Below, in pieces: positions 24,591 to 36,164 of a stretch of DNA of 64,000 bases. The stretch is from Arbacia lixula (lineage: Eukaryota; Echinodermata; Echinoidea; Arbacioida; Arbaciidae), in assembly GCA_963669155.1 (NCBI GenBank), contig OZ022588.1, positions 4,968,991 through 5,032,990 of the forward strand, in the 5' to 3' direction. Positions within the stretch are counted from its first letter, which is position 1, and each line of letters opens with the position of its first letter. Below the pieces are notes generated by a model. That model saw only the letters and a program-made list of their open reading frames with translations, was not told where the DNA came from and ran no database searches. The translations under genes and the position numbers were made by a program.

Positions 24591-27500
24591 TCAGTCCTGC
24601 AGCAGCAGCTTGCCCTTGCTCTGTAACCTCTTGACCTTCTTGGCCTTGCGCGTGGCCGTCTTGGCCTTGATGTTCTTCCTCCTCTTGGTGTCCTTGTGCT
24701 TCATCTTCTCCTCCAGCTTGGCCTCCCGCTCCTCCCACCGCTTCTTGCTCGACTTCTTGCGCTGCTCCTTCCGCTTGATGGACTTCTTCAGGAGCTCCAC
24801 ATCGTCCTTGACCTAAATGGGGAGCAGCAAAAATGAGAGTTAACTACCAGTTGTCATATGTACATATCTTATAACGTAATTTCTGCAATGTGTGCGAACT
24901 CAATGGCTGACACTAATGAATTTTACACAATTTTTAAGTTGTATAGTTCATACTTCACAAAAAGATCCTGTCTCTTGTTCTTCTGATTCAAGCAGAATGA
25001 ATAACATATTAACAAAATTGAGTACCATTGGAAAATGAAGTGTCTTTCTCATGACACAAAGCAAAGGGCTAGTTCACCCTGAAATTAAGTTGGTTTTCGA
25101 TAAAAGCAGAAAAATGAAAGATAGATACCAGTGAAAGTTTGATGAAAATCCGCCAATGGATAAGAAATTTATGATTGTTTGAAATGTTGGTTTTATTTCT
25201 TATCCTTTCAGGGATTTTCGTCAAACCTTCACTAATATCTTTCTTCCCTGTTTCTGCTTTCATTTAAATTAACTTTAACTTCAGGGTGAACTCTCCCTTT
25301 AAGAGAAATAAAGAGGCTTCCTCATGACACAAAGAAATATTTAATCAAATCTGAAATTTGAGTGAAGGGCAGAAACAGCTACCTTAACTCCCTGTGCCTT
25401 GTTGATCACCGTCTCCCACTTCTCCTCCGTCTCCACCTCCTGGGCCTTATCTGGATCCTTCTCCTTCAGCTCCTTCATCTTCTGCTCCTTCAGCTCCGCC
25501 TTCTTCAAGAGCCGGCCGAAGTCCTTGTTGCTGCGCGGCTCAGTGAGCCGTTTCCGCTTCCGCTTCTTGGGCTGTTCCCGCTCGCTCTCCGCAAAGTCAA
25601 ACTGGCTGAAGCTCACTTTCTCTGGCGCCACGCCTCCACCGCCGCTCACCTTCTTCTTGCCCTCCTTACCAGCCTTCTTCTGACTCTTTTGAGTTCTTGC
25701 ACTCACTTCATCCTCGCTGGCGTCCTCATCTCCATCAATGTCTCCATTTGCTAACTGCTTCTTTTCTTTCGCTTTCTCCAGCACCTCCTGCTGTGCCTTA
25801 GCGGCCTTGATCGCTTTGAATGCCTCCAATTTCTTCTTCTTCTCCTTCTCTGCTTCTTTACGCGCTATTTTCTTGGGCACGACGACGTCTTCGGGGCCCA
25901 TGGGCTTTGCTTTGCGTTTAGTCCGTAGCTGCTCTATTCGCTGCCTGACTTTCTCTCTGAGTTCATCGATGGTGGCACTGCTCGTCACAGATTCAACACT
26001 CATCGGTTTTATCCTTGAGGAGGCTCCGGTGCTTTTACTCTCATCCCCAGAATCTAGATCCACAAAAACACAACAAATTGTATCATTCTCAGTTATCCAT
26101 GCACTTCCTTTAACCATGAAACGATACCCATTGCAATCACCACCTCATTAATCAGTCTTATGTTATATCACATAGTGACCCACCTTTTTGCGATAGTTAA
26201 TTAACTGCATGGATCACATAAAATCAAAAGTATGTCATTGCACATTGCAGGCTGGGGGTTTAGTTTCTAGGTTGCTTTACAGGCAAACCCCATTATAACA
26301 AAGATGTCGGGACCAAAATTTTTTTCCTCGCTATAGCCAATTGCTCATTATAACGGGGTTTGCCTGTATATTGACACACAAAATAGACCAAATGGAAGAA
26401 ACCCATGGTGCTCACCGCTTCCATCTGACAAGTCCTCCAGCCCAGTGCCCACAGCGTCACTCTCCGACTCATCCTCCGACTTCTCCCTCCAGAGACGGCT
26501 GGAGCTGGCCACGCCCTCCCGCCCAGAGATCTGGCCCTGGTCCATGCCCTCCTGGATCTGGGTCACACTGCGTTGCTGGGCGGGGTCCAGCCGTTGCCGT
26601 TTGTTGTTCGTCTTCTTCTTGGACTTCTCCTTCAACGATTGCTTTGGTGCCTTCTCTGCAAGGTGGAGATGGTGGTAATAAAAGAATGGTGAAGGAGATG
26701 GTGGAGAAGAAGAAGAAGAAGAAGAAGAATGAGAAGGAGGAGAAGGAGAAGGAGGAGAAGAAGAATGAGGAGGAGAAGGAGAAGGAGGAGAAGGAGAAGG
26801 AGAAGGAAAAGGAGGAGAAGGAGAAGGAGAAGAAGCATTTTTTAATACCTGAAGAATAATATAGTCTCTATCAAGGAAATGAACTGTCCAACCCTACAAA
26901 GTAGGGAAAATAGACTTTGAACGATGATGATGATTACATGCTATATTGTAGAAATTGATTTGTTTACATTGTGCACAAATAAACAGGGATTCCCAAATAC
27001 CTTTTCATGTCAACAGAGCAGCATTTCTTCAGGATATATTTTTTCTTTCTTTCTAGGTTAGGCAATATTATGTAAAGCAACTTGAAAGGAGAATACCAGA
27101 GAATAAAACTATGCTGCACATACTGCAGCAAGTTACAACCGATGGACAGAGTTCTTTTGTGAGAGCCACCAAAAATGTGCATTATTAAAGAGGGCAACAT
27201 TTTTTGTGGAGGTTGAGTAGAATTGCAGAATTGTATCACAATTTGTATGTACCATATTAGTTTGATACTTATGGAAAATATTTTTGTAAATATGTTTGTG
27301 CTTATAATGTAAGCCGAAGAATAGTGGTACTTCTCCCACAGGCACAGGTTGCACCTCATCATGTGATCAACTCTTTACCAATCATATAGCAACATATCGT
27401 CATGTAATCGTTTTTGTGCTTCTTATAAAGCCTCTGGGAAACTTTTGGAGTTACTTCTGTGTCGCGAACGTGCTGGAATATGGGTTTTTTTGCCTGTTTT

Positions 27501-30500
27501 TGAATAAGGAATTTTGGAGTTTTCACGGCTATGCACTTACTGTTGCCCCACATATAATGCTTTATGTGAGTATAATGTGACATTCCTAAGAACACTTTCA
27601 CTTTCAGTTTATTCCTCCTCTCACTCTTCATCCTCTACTACGGAGCTACATTCTTCCCCTCTACTCAATTTTTATTGCTGCCATCTGTCATCATGTCGTC
27701 AACTGGTCAAGGCTCTTTGGCTGAGGATAGTCTTGTTCCAAAGCAGTCCGAGTTTTCAGACATCCATGATATCATAAAAAATATCTTCCAGGAAGATGAG
27801 TTTGTGGCGGCTTTGGAGAGATGCATGGAGAAAGTCCTTTCCAAGCGCCAGAGAGTTTTTGAGGAGAGGATTGAGAGGCAGGAAGGCGACATCCAGAGAT
27901 GCCAACCTTCAAGAGCACAAATCAGTAATCATAAGGCTAAAAATCAGTAATTTGGAGACAAAATCAGTAATTTTCTGCGCGACGCAAATTTTTCTGCACG
28001 ATGGCAAGCGCGATAGTGCAACATGTTAACATTAACATACCTGTATGTTCATTAGTTACATGTAGCTCCATATTGAAAGTCTTCTACTGAAAGACTAGAT
28101 GAACTCCTTCACAAAATGTCTTGCTATGTTGCTATAGTCTTTTTGCAGCCTTCTTGCACATTTAAGTTCATTAGTTGGTGTCAACTCCACATTGAAAGTG
28201 TTCTGTTGAAAGATTGAACTCCTTCACAAAGTTCACAATCACAAAATGTCTCTATATGTTGCTACATGTATAGTCTTTTGCAGCTTTCTTGCACATGTTC
28301 ATGTATGTTAGCCAACATAACTACCAATGATTACTTATATTGAAAGATTGAATGGCTTCCCTCAAAAAATGTCTTTATTTTTTGTTGTAGTCTGTTGCAG
28401 CCTTCTTACACCTGTCCAAAGTCTTTTCATCAAAGACCATCTTGTGACAGACAAAGTTCTTGGACTGCGAGTATACCTTCTGAGTGAGGACATCAGAGAG
28501 GACGGCAGTTGAGATGTTTGGTCTGAATTCAGTCGCATTTTTACGCACTAAACTGAATAGTCTCTCGTCCTCTGCATTCGAATGGGGCAGTGACAGGATA
28601 GCCAACATCACTTTGGCAAGGTTGCCGTACTTCAGGCGGTTCTCTCCTGATGTCTTGTCAGTCAGCTGTGAGATCGCAACCCACACTTCATCTGATCTTT
28701 GCTGTAAAGACACAGACTCCAGGGGATCCACCTGGAAATTACCAAATTCGATCTCCAGGTCATCGATGCTGTCCTCCATGTAATGGAACTTGTGCACAAA
28801 GAATGCCACGCTGGAAAACTTTGACTTCTGCCTCTTACTAATGTCTGCCACTTGTGCATTGATCAGCACTTCATGATTTAGAGGGAAAGTCTTTGCGATA
28901 TAATCGCAGACTGAAATGAAGTATCTGCGCACCGTTGTAAAAAACTCATCACGTGTTGTAGGAGGCATCTCACGAAGTAGTAGCCTAACCTGACTGCCAA
29001 TGATCAATTCATCATCTTCTCGCTGGTTCTGAGTGAGATGATATCCGCACTTGTCAAGTTGAGCAGCAGCAGAAACCACACATGGCTTCACAAACCTTAT
29101 CAAGATATTGCGTAGCAGTTCCTGCTGCAGGTCATGCAGCAAGTGGATTTGGGGCTCATCTCTTTGAAGCTGAAGGTTAAGAGTATTAAGAAGGGGAATG
29201 GTGTGCTGCAGAAAGAGACAGTAAAGTTTGTTCCTATCATTTTTCAGTTCATCGTAGATCTCCCCACCCTTATTTTCCGTCGCTCCACTATTCTGATTCA
29301 CAGATACATGTACCTTGGATTTGGAGGTGTGTCCACTAGATTTGCCTGTTGTTTGTTCCTTATGAGATTGAATGCTCTTAGCTGATGAAGTAAAGAAAAC
29401 GTTCTTGGTAGACATGGAAGAAGTGCTACTGAGAGATCTCTTTGTAGGCACAGGCACATGATGATCGTGATCTATCTTCCTCTTTAAGTTGGAGCCAGCT
29501 TTGTCTTGTGGACCAAGTTTCCCACCTGCGAATATCTGTGTATTAACAAGAGCATCCTTGACACTAGTTGGTGCTTGCCTGGTAGTGCTGGTGGTTGACT
29601 TGACACAAGTTGATGGTTGCTTGGTAGTGCTGGTGGTTGACTTGACACTACTTGATGGTTGCTTGGTAGTGCTGGTGGTTGACTTGACACTACTTGATGG
29701 TTGCTTAGTAGTGCTGGTGGTTGACTTGACACTACTTGATGGTTGCTTGGTAGTGCTGGTGGTTGACTTGACACAAGTTGATGGTTGCTTGGTAGTGCTG
29801 GTGGTTGACTTGACACTACTTGATGGTTGCCTGGTAGTACTGGTGGTTGACTTGACACTTGTTGATACTTGCTTGGTAGTACTGGTTACTGACTTCTTGG
29901 CTGGTGCAGCACGAGGACACTTTGTCTGTGCTTCTTCTCTGAAGTACACCAACAGTGGTTCCCACTGCTCAAGTAACCTCCCAAGTGATGCCTCCAAACT
30001 CAACCACCTACATACAAATGAGACAGAAAGGGGAATGAAACTGTTAAGCCATGATACAATATTGATATTCATCATTTAAACATAAATAAATGTGTTATTC
30101 AATACACAATGCATTTTAAATGTACATGTACATTTAGGAAACTGATATAATACATGTATTTATGCTGAAATGATTCAACTTCTTACATAAACTACATTGC
30201 ACTGTATCTTGTTTTAAATGAAAATTTGAAGCACATATATGTGTAAGCTGATGGAAAAGATTAAACTTAAAATTTACCAAAATATGTAATATTCACCTTG
30301 TGCAGATGTACTTCAAGATCACATGATCAGCCACATGCAAGCTTCGTTGAATTTCTTTGAATTCTTTGTGTCTTTTGCTGGACTTCTCCAAGTAGTAGAA
30401 GATCTTGATCAACAGATCTCCTGGACAGAAGGCAAGCTCCTTGGCACCTTTCTCTCCTGCAAGATGCAAGCGGTGGCAGAGGCACCCGTTGATGAAGGTG

Positions 30501-33500
30501 TCTGGATTAGCTTTCCGAATGAACGCTGCTACACCCGAGACCTCACCCATCATTACGGAAGCATTATCAGCCGAGTAGCCAATAACATTACTCCAAGGGA
30601 TGGAGTACTCCTTCAGTGCTTTGTCCAATAACAGAAAAATGTTTTTTCCTGTTGAACGTTCCTTGGTTGATGATATCTCAAGAAGAGAACTGACTACATG
30701 CTCATCATCGTAATAACGGACAATGATAGGGTATAATTGTTCTTGTGCTCCTCTGTCGCTACTGCCGTCGGTGGAAATTGAGAAAGGCCTTGTTCTAAGC
30801 TTCTTCACAACAGCCTCTGTTGAAAAAAAAAAAAAATGATAATAATATGTACATGTACATAATGTTTGCTTTGTCTGGGAAATCATCACAACCCCCCTCC
30901 CCCCCCCAAAAAAAAAAACCAAGCGACTCCCCACCAGAATTGTAGATGAAAATGGCGTGAGTTTTTGGGGAAGTATATCTTTTTTTGTGTGTGATTTCTG
31001 AACAATTCTACATAAATTAGCCTAAGTAGAGTTTAAGAGAAAAAGATAAAACTAGAAATATTTTTGATGATTAATATCCCTGCCCCAATGTGTGTACCAC
31101 ATTTAATGATCGAAAATTGAAGTTGTTTGACACATCTACATACATGTATCTGCAAGATTTTATTGATTTAGCGCAATACAAAGACATTTCCATGGCAACA
31201 CACTTTCCGACACATTGAAAAATATCTTTTCAGTCTTGCACATAATCATTTCAAGACCAATGTGTTCACCAAATTTCATGATCTTTGCTCAAAAATGAAG
31301 TAGTTCGATCTGCAAGATTTTTCCTGATTTATTGCAATACAATATGTCGTTACCATGGCAATGCTGTGTACTAGTCCCGTTGCTCGACGAGGAAGGGGGG
31401 GCGGGGGGGAATGATAAGGATGGGGCCAGGCTGACGACAGGCCAACCAACAACTTGCCGAACAACTGCACCACCTTTTTTTTTTTAATCAGTGATGGTGT
31501 ATAAATAATATTTCGAATCTAACTTAGGTTTTAATAAAATAACTGGCTTTTAAATTTGAAAAAACAAAAATTCAAAATCAACCAAAGTGGCCCCAGCACA
31601 GACAAAATGAAAGGTCGCCATATCACTCTCTAGGCAATAAAAAAAATGGAGAGAGATCTAGATCTAGATCTAGAGTCTGAGACTAGAGTCTAGACCTAGT
31701 ATTAGTAATACTAAAGTAATAGTATCAACGCTGCAGCCTTGCAGGTATATGAAGAAAAAATTTCGGTCTACGGAATTCATGGGTAGCAAAGTAAAAATAA
31801 TGCAACTTCGACTCACCTTTCGCTACTTGGCCCAATGTCCGACCAATTGCTGTTGACTTTGTCCTTTTGCAAGAAAACTTTCTAGCAATGTCACTGTCAG
31901 GAAACATTGACTTCAAAATATCACTAAGGTGGTCAGCTGCAGAGAAAGCTATGTTGTGTTCTATCAAGAAATTTGTCATGAGGGCTTCTGCTCTGATCAC
32001 CGATGAATCTTTGGAAACAAGAAATTTCTCCATTGTTGTGTTACTACCACTGGCTCCAACGGCTGACTGGTGTTTTTGAGTCTTGATGTGCCACTGCACG
32101 TCATTAGCCCCGCCATGTCCAATGTTGAAGTCTGATGCACATACAGTGCATCTCGCATGATTCGGGCTTTTCTTTGAAGAAACGATGCATTTCCATTTCT
32201 TGCTGTATTCTTCTTTAAAAGTCTGTAACTTCTTTGCACGCTTTTTAGTTGTAGAAGACATGATGACAGATTACTAAATCCGACTAAAATCAGTCCAGAT
32301 TGTTGATTTTGACCGCCACAAAATTTGCAAACGCTGTGAGAAATCAGACAGTGCACACGGCGCTACCGAGCGCGATAGCGGGAGCAGAGGTATTCCACCC
32401 CGGTGAAGTCGGCCCACGCAGTTGTCAGTCTATGCTGGGCGCGGGCAGGCACACTGGGGCTGGCACATATACAATACACATGCACAGCCTCACAGGAAAC
32501 AAACACATGTATGCACCTGCACTGTCAGCGGGATGTGCTAGATAACCAATTGATGAATTGAAAGCCCTATGGGATTTCTATGGCTGCGCTGCAATAGTCA
32601 AAAGTGCAAGTGTAAGAAAAAAGTGCTAAAAAGTGCTAAACACTTATGTGCTAATTAAAATCAGAAAATCCGGGATTTATGGCTTGAAAATCGTACCGCC
32701 CGTAATGGGCCGATTTCCCGTAGAAATTACGGGAAATCCGTACTAGTTGGCATCTCTGGACATCCACGATCTGAAAGTTGCTTTGGACAGAAAGGATGCT
32801 GAAGTCAAGACCCTCTCGACTTCAATTAAGCATTTAGAGAGTAAGATTGAGGCGTTTCAAAGTCGAGCCAACGACTTGGAACAATATAGTAGGCGAAACT
32901 CGGTTCGGGTGTTTGGTGTGCCAGAGAAGGCGAAGGAGAGCACAGATGATCTCGTCCTGAAGGTGGTAGCTGATCATCTCAGCTGCGACTTGACCCGGGC
33001 CAGCATCGACCGCTCTCATCGTTCCGGAAAGCCCCGTACTGATGGCAAGCCCCGCCCAATCCTGGTGAAGCTGTGCTCACACAAGATGAAAGCCCAGCTG
33101 ATGAAGGAGCGTCGGAAGCTCAAGGGATCAGGAATTTCCATTAGTATTGTCTGTACCAAAGTCTCAAGGAGTGTTGGTGTGATTTCCAAGTTACGCTTTT
33201 TCTTACCAAAGAAAACTTTAGTAACTCTTTATAATGCTGTCATTATGCCTCACTTAACTTATTGTAATGTTGCATGGGGGAATACGTATAGAACTCATAT
33301 AAACAAGTTGATAGTCCTTCAAAAGAAAGCCATCAGGATCATTACAAATTCAAATTACAGCAGTCCAAGTGTTCCTTTATTTCTTCAACTTCAAGTGCTG
33401 CCTCTTGATGAATTAGTCTCTTTAAATTGTTTGATATTCATGTACAAATCTCAATCGGCACAAAATAGTTCTTTTTTAAGAGATGTGTTTATCATAAATT

Positions 33501-33758
33501 CTACTGTTCATCAGTACAACACGCGTCAAAGAAACCAAATCCATCAACCTCTCGCAAGGACTCAAACTGCTTTGAACTCTTTTGTAGTTGTTTGCATAAA
33601 AGAATGGAACAAGTTTCCACAAAACATCAGGTCAAGTCCAACACTGTCTAAATTCAAACTTTCATGTCGGAAATATCTTTTTGAGAATTTACAGAACAAG
33701 TTAAAGTAAATAACGGAAAGCCATGTATGTCTGTGTGTTTGCGGCGTGTGTATGGGTG

Positions 33759-33789
<31 letters not shown>

Positions 33790-34776
33790 GTGATCTTAAA
33801 CTTTTATTTTACTCCTTAGTTATCATTGTAAATATGCCATTCGTTATATATTTTTTTTGTGTGTGTGTGTGTGTCTATACTGTACCTTGTAAGGGGCCCC
33901 TATCACAAGCTCTGCTTTCTCCGGGGTCCCAAACCTATCATGTTCTTTCTTTGTCAAATAATTGTTAAAATGTTGTTTTCTTGATTGGTTTGAATAAACT
34001 TGAACTTGAACTTGATGTATGTTCCTCTTTATATCATCTTGTATAATTACGAATTATGCAAATCTGAATAAAGGCAAAAAAGCTTTTAAACAAATGGGGC
34101 ATGGCCATTTTTCTGTGGGTATATTCTAAAAGAAAAATTAAAAAGGTTTGTATTCATATCGTTATATCCCCAACCTACACCCTTACACTAAGCCTAGGAC
34201 ACCAGGGTCGCGCGTACCCTTATACAGGTCCTGAATATTTTCTTTTCCTTTAAAAATAAAACCCTCAAACAATCTCTATACAGTGTACTATTATATACAT
34301 TATTCTAAGTTGCATATAATATTTTTTTCACTTTGGGTGGCCATTACAAAAGGAATTCTTCCCTAAATGACAAGAGATGGTAGCTTTCATAGCAACAGAT
34401 GCAATATTCACAGCTCATTGGCTGTGACAATAGCAGTTACAATTGCAAGTTACAATAATCAAAGAGATATGTTAGCAATGTCGTCAAAAGTGAGAGTAAA
34501 GAGAATACAGTAAGAAGACAATATGAGTAAAATAAAAAGCAGGCCGTATCGCTTACCTTTGGAATTATGGAAGAACTTGCCAGTGGCTGCTCCAGGTTTA
34601 GGCTCAGGTTCAAAGTAGTACCTGGCCGGGATGAGGTTTGTCATCCGTTTGAAGTAGTCATTGTGCAGCTGAAGGCTGCTAGCCAGATTGGCCTCATCAT
34701 CACTGTCCATGATGACACCTGATGCTAGTGATGTCTGTGACGAGTTATTCTGCTGTGCTCTCAAGCTACTGACCAT
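24591..34776 (-). CDS. SURF6: SURF6 nucleolar ribosome-biogenesis protein (surfeit locus protein 6 / Rrp14 family)
   Basis: SURF6/Rrp14 proteins are basic nucleolar proteins that bind pre-rRNA and act in ribosome assembly. Four coding exons on the minus strand join in phase: 34776-34557, 26655-26416, 26053-25383 and 24812-24591, about 450 residues (human about 361). The N-terminal exon has the family motif LIPARYYFEPEP. The third exon carries the region from EPRSNKDFGRLLKK to KAQEVETEEKWETVINKAQG. The last exon is the highly basic SURF6 domain (LLKKSIKRKEQRKKSSKKRW). The start could be the methionine at 34776 or the in-frame one before DSDDEANL. The 7.9-kb first coding intron holds a LINE and a hAT element. 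A probable non-coding first exon ends at a GTAAG donor near 35755. The gene is head to head with UTP6. Confidence 0.94.
25064..25301. mobile_element. Small inverted-repeat element in SURF6 intron
   Basis: AGTTCACCCTGAA at 25071 is inverted as TTCAGGGTGAACT near 25280. Further inverted matches (AAAGCAGAAA with TTTCTGCTTT, GATGAAAATCC with GGATTTTCGTC) run inward. A related half copy is at 58822-58960. Confidence 0.8.
26280..26366. mobile_element. 87-bp MITE with CAGGCAAACCCC ends and TA duplication
   Basis: Nearly perfect 19-base terminal inverted repeats (CAGGCAAACCCCRTTATAA) are flanked by TA on both sides. The ends and TA target resemble Tc1/mariner or pogo-type elements. Confidence 0.85.
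26705..26835. repeat. (GAAGAA/GGAGAA)n purine microsatellite
   Basis: About 130 bases of GA-rich triplet and hexamer repeats. On the SURF6 strand it is a long pyrimidine tract starting about 50 bases before the acceptor of the exon at 26655-26416. Confidence 0.95.
28030..28420 (-). repeat. Three diverged tandem copies overlapping the hAT gene's 3' end
   Basis: The motif TATAGTCTTTTTGCAGCC followed by TTCTTGCACAT recurs near 28135, 28265 and 28385. The last copy is the end of the transposase coding sequence, so the coding tail has been copied twice downstream of the stop. Confidence 0.7.
28375..32261 (-). CDS. hAT-family transposase, three exons, intact
   Basis: Exons 32261-31817, 30816-30297 and 30007-28375 join in phase with GT-AG junctions into 865 residues without a stop. 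The N-terminus has a BED-like zinc finger (C38, C41, H58, H64). The RNase H-like part has STDGSSDRG with the first acidic residue (D165), ADNAS, a CLCHRLHLAGE C/H motif and RWLSLEASLGRLLEQW. The C-terminal dimerisation motif is PHSNAEDERLFSLVRK. Between the RW motif and the C-terminal half sits a Ser/Thr-rich tandem array. Expected function is cut-and-paste transposition of the surrounding element. A host-domesticated gene is possible but less likely, because the terminal repeats are intact. Confidence 0.9.
29559..29890 (-). repeat. 42-bp minisatellite coding for a Ser/Thr-rich array
   Basis: About eight units of 42 bases encode the 14-residue unit STTSTTKQPSSSVK with small variations (K/R, SS/TC). 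The unit length keeps the transposase frame open. Threonine, serine and lysine dominate, with no hydrophobic core. Confidence 0.95.
30940..31370. repeat. Diverged direct duplication in hAT intron 1
   Basis: CTGCAAGATTTTATTGATTT at about 31151 recurs with changes near 31311, each followed by a GCAATACAA motif and CCATGGCAA. Otherwise the intron is unremarkable. Confidence 0.5.
33750..33875. repeat. (GT)n microsatellites in the LINE 3' region
   Basis: Two GT dinucleotide runs lie between the end of the LINE reading frame and its TTGAAC tail. Confidence 0.85.
34015..34556. other. SURF6 intron remainder, no recognised feature
   Basis: This stretch between the LINE tail and the SURF6 coding exon shows only weak inverted matches and no coding signal. 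Confidence 0.4.
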
Positions 34777-35125
34777 CTATATCTGCATCTGTGTTCTGTG
34801 TTGAATTTGGTGGAACGGAGGAGAGAAAAATCATGTCTCTGTCAGTACAGTACCAGAAAACTGGTGAAAACACTAACAATCAAACATGTTTGTAGTATGT
34901 ACACAGGTTCTCAACATAAGCTTCAGATTCTTTCGAACAATTTGCATTGTTTTACTAACTAGATATATAATGATTGATGTTATACAAAACATGATTTCGG
35001 AATTCATAAAACACAGACAGGATGTTAGTTTAGGAAAGAGGCAGAGAGGGTAAGAGTCAAACATTCAACTGCCATTGGCATTGCCCCAGAAATCAAACCA
35101 AATCCTTCAGCAGTTGGGGTGGCAC

Positions 35126-35283
35126 TAGACCGAAAAATCAGTCTCTATAGGACGTTGGATCCGCTGAGATTGCATCTGGCTCCTCTGATCAAACGCCCTG
35201 TTTATTCGGGGGGTACATTGTATGTCCAAAAATGTCATTTTGAGTAAAGAATGCCCCCGAATGAGACGGTTATTCCTGTCTAG
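35126..35283. mobile_element. 158-bp MITE with TAGAC ends and GGTGGCAC duplication
   Basis: The element starts TAGACCG and ends GTCTAG. It is flanked on both sides by GGTGGCAC (35118-35125 and 35284-35291), or 9 bases if the preceding G is counted. That fits a hAT or Mutator-type insertion in the SURF6 5' UTR intron. A second copy is at 36536-36700. Confidence 0.8.
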
Positions 35284-35755
35284 GGTGGCACTTGTTTAGT
35301 GTTACCACAAAGTAACAATAACATGCCACATACTCTAACTTGAGTTAATTCATTATACATCCTGGTACCATCTGGCATCTTGATTGTTGTTACCAAATAG
35401 CAATACCAGTCCAAGACAAGTTTACATAACAAAAGGACATTATTGTTTTGAGGAATTTCAAATTTTACAAATAACCTCTTTTCCTTCTTTTGAGAAATAC
35501 CTACATAGGCCAATGCATATTCTACTTGTAATTCATAAAGCAACATTTTCAGTTTCATTCTCATTCATTCCATTAACTTTACATAAATATAAACATGTGG
35601 TACACACTCAAAAACACATGATCGCTTGACCTGGAGTCGATAATCCTTCTCTTCTACCAGATTTCATGCTCCATGTCACACTATTGAATGAGATTTTATG
35701 AATCTATATGATGAAAATCAACAATACTGATTCGAATATAAAGATAATTTCTTAC

Positions 35756-36164
35756 CACAACCCACAACAGGAAAGGACAACCTTCCAAGTTTTCTTGCAC
35801 TTGCAGTCAGCTGCGAAATTCACCGCCTCGAGTCTGGCTCTTTAAAATTCTTGCGCCACCTACGACTTGGAATTGCGAACCTTGAGTTGCGTGCTTTTTG
35901 GATTGGGCCACCACGGCCCAATGGGCCACGTGGCTGACGTACTGTACATAGTACTATGCGGTCGCACTGCACTGCACTGCGCTCTGCGTGCGCTGCATGC
36001 AAGCCCTTCCTTCACTGCATTTCACGCATTCACTGCATGCACACGGCACACACATGACACACACACTCCTCGTGGTTCCTTTACTGACAACAGCCACGAC
36101 CATTTTGAAGGCAGAGCAAACGAGGCAAGCTGATCAAAAGTCTGAGACTTTCTGCTGATAAAAG
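35756..36164. promoter_or_regulatory. Shared divergent promoter region of SURF6 and UTP6
   Basis: SURF6 (minus) and UTP6 (plus) are transcribed away from this stretch. On the SURF6 strand a GTAAG donor at 35755-35751 suggests a non-coding first exon. ATTGG at 35902 and CCAAT at 35918 form the inverted pair ATTGGGCC ... GGCCCAAT, a common arrangement in bidirectional promoters. The region is richer in CG/GC than its surroundings and no TATA box is evident. Transcription starts are inferred only. Confidence 0.65.

Larger units (their letters stand above)
27894..32758 (-). mobile_element. Autonomous-looking hAT DNA transposon, 4865 bp
   Basis: Terminal inverted repeats CAGAGATGCCAAC and GTTGGCATCTCTG (13 bases) bound the element. 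GACATC lies directly outside both ends. The full right flank GACATCCA is also present at the left if two bases of the left terminus were lost, giving the 8-base duplication expected of hAT. The left subterminal region repeats AAATCAGTAAT three times. The right subterminal region has the hairpin GATTTCCCGTA with TTACGGGAAATC. It contains an uninterrupted transposase gene and lies inside a LINE in a SURF6 intron. Confidence 0.9.
27610..34014 (+). mobile_element. LINE-like retroelement fragment, split by a hAT transposon
   Basis: Plus-strand pieces at 27693-27893 and 32767-33709 read as one frame once the inserted hAT is ignored. The first part is an ORF1-type coiled coil with the conserved patch LEQYSRRNSVRVFGVPE and DRSHRSGKPR. 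It runs directly into a reverse-transcriptase C-terminal segment (LYNAVIMPHLTYCNVAWGNT, LQKKAIRIITN). The endonuclease and catalytic RT core are missing. The 3' end is a (TTGAAC)-type tail at about 33990-34014, as in CR1/L2-like LINEs. The element is antisense to SURF6. The 5' boundary is approximate. Confidence 0.75.

Noticed and set aside
26632..26859. Poly-leucine and Lys/Glu-rich open frames
   Set aside because: They come from the GA-rich microsatellite in the SURF6 intron and have no unique sequence.
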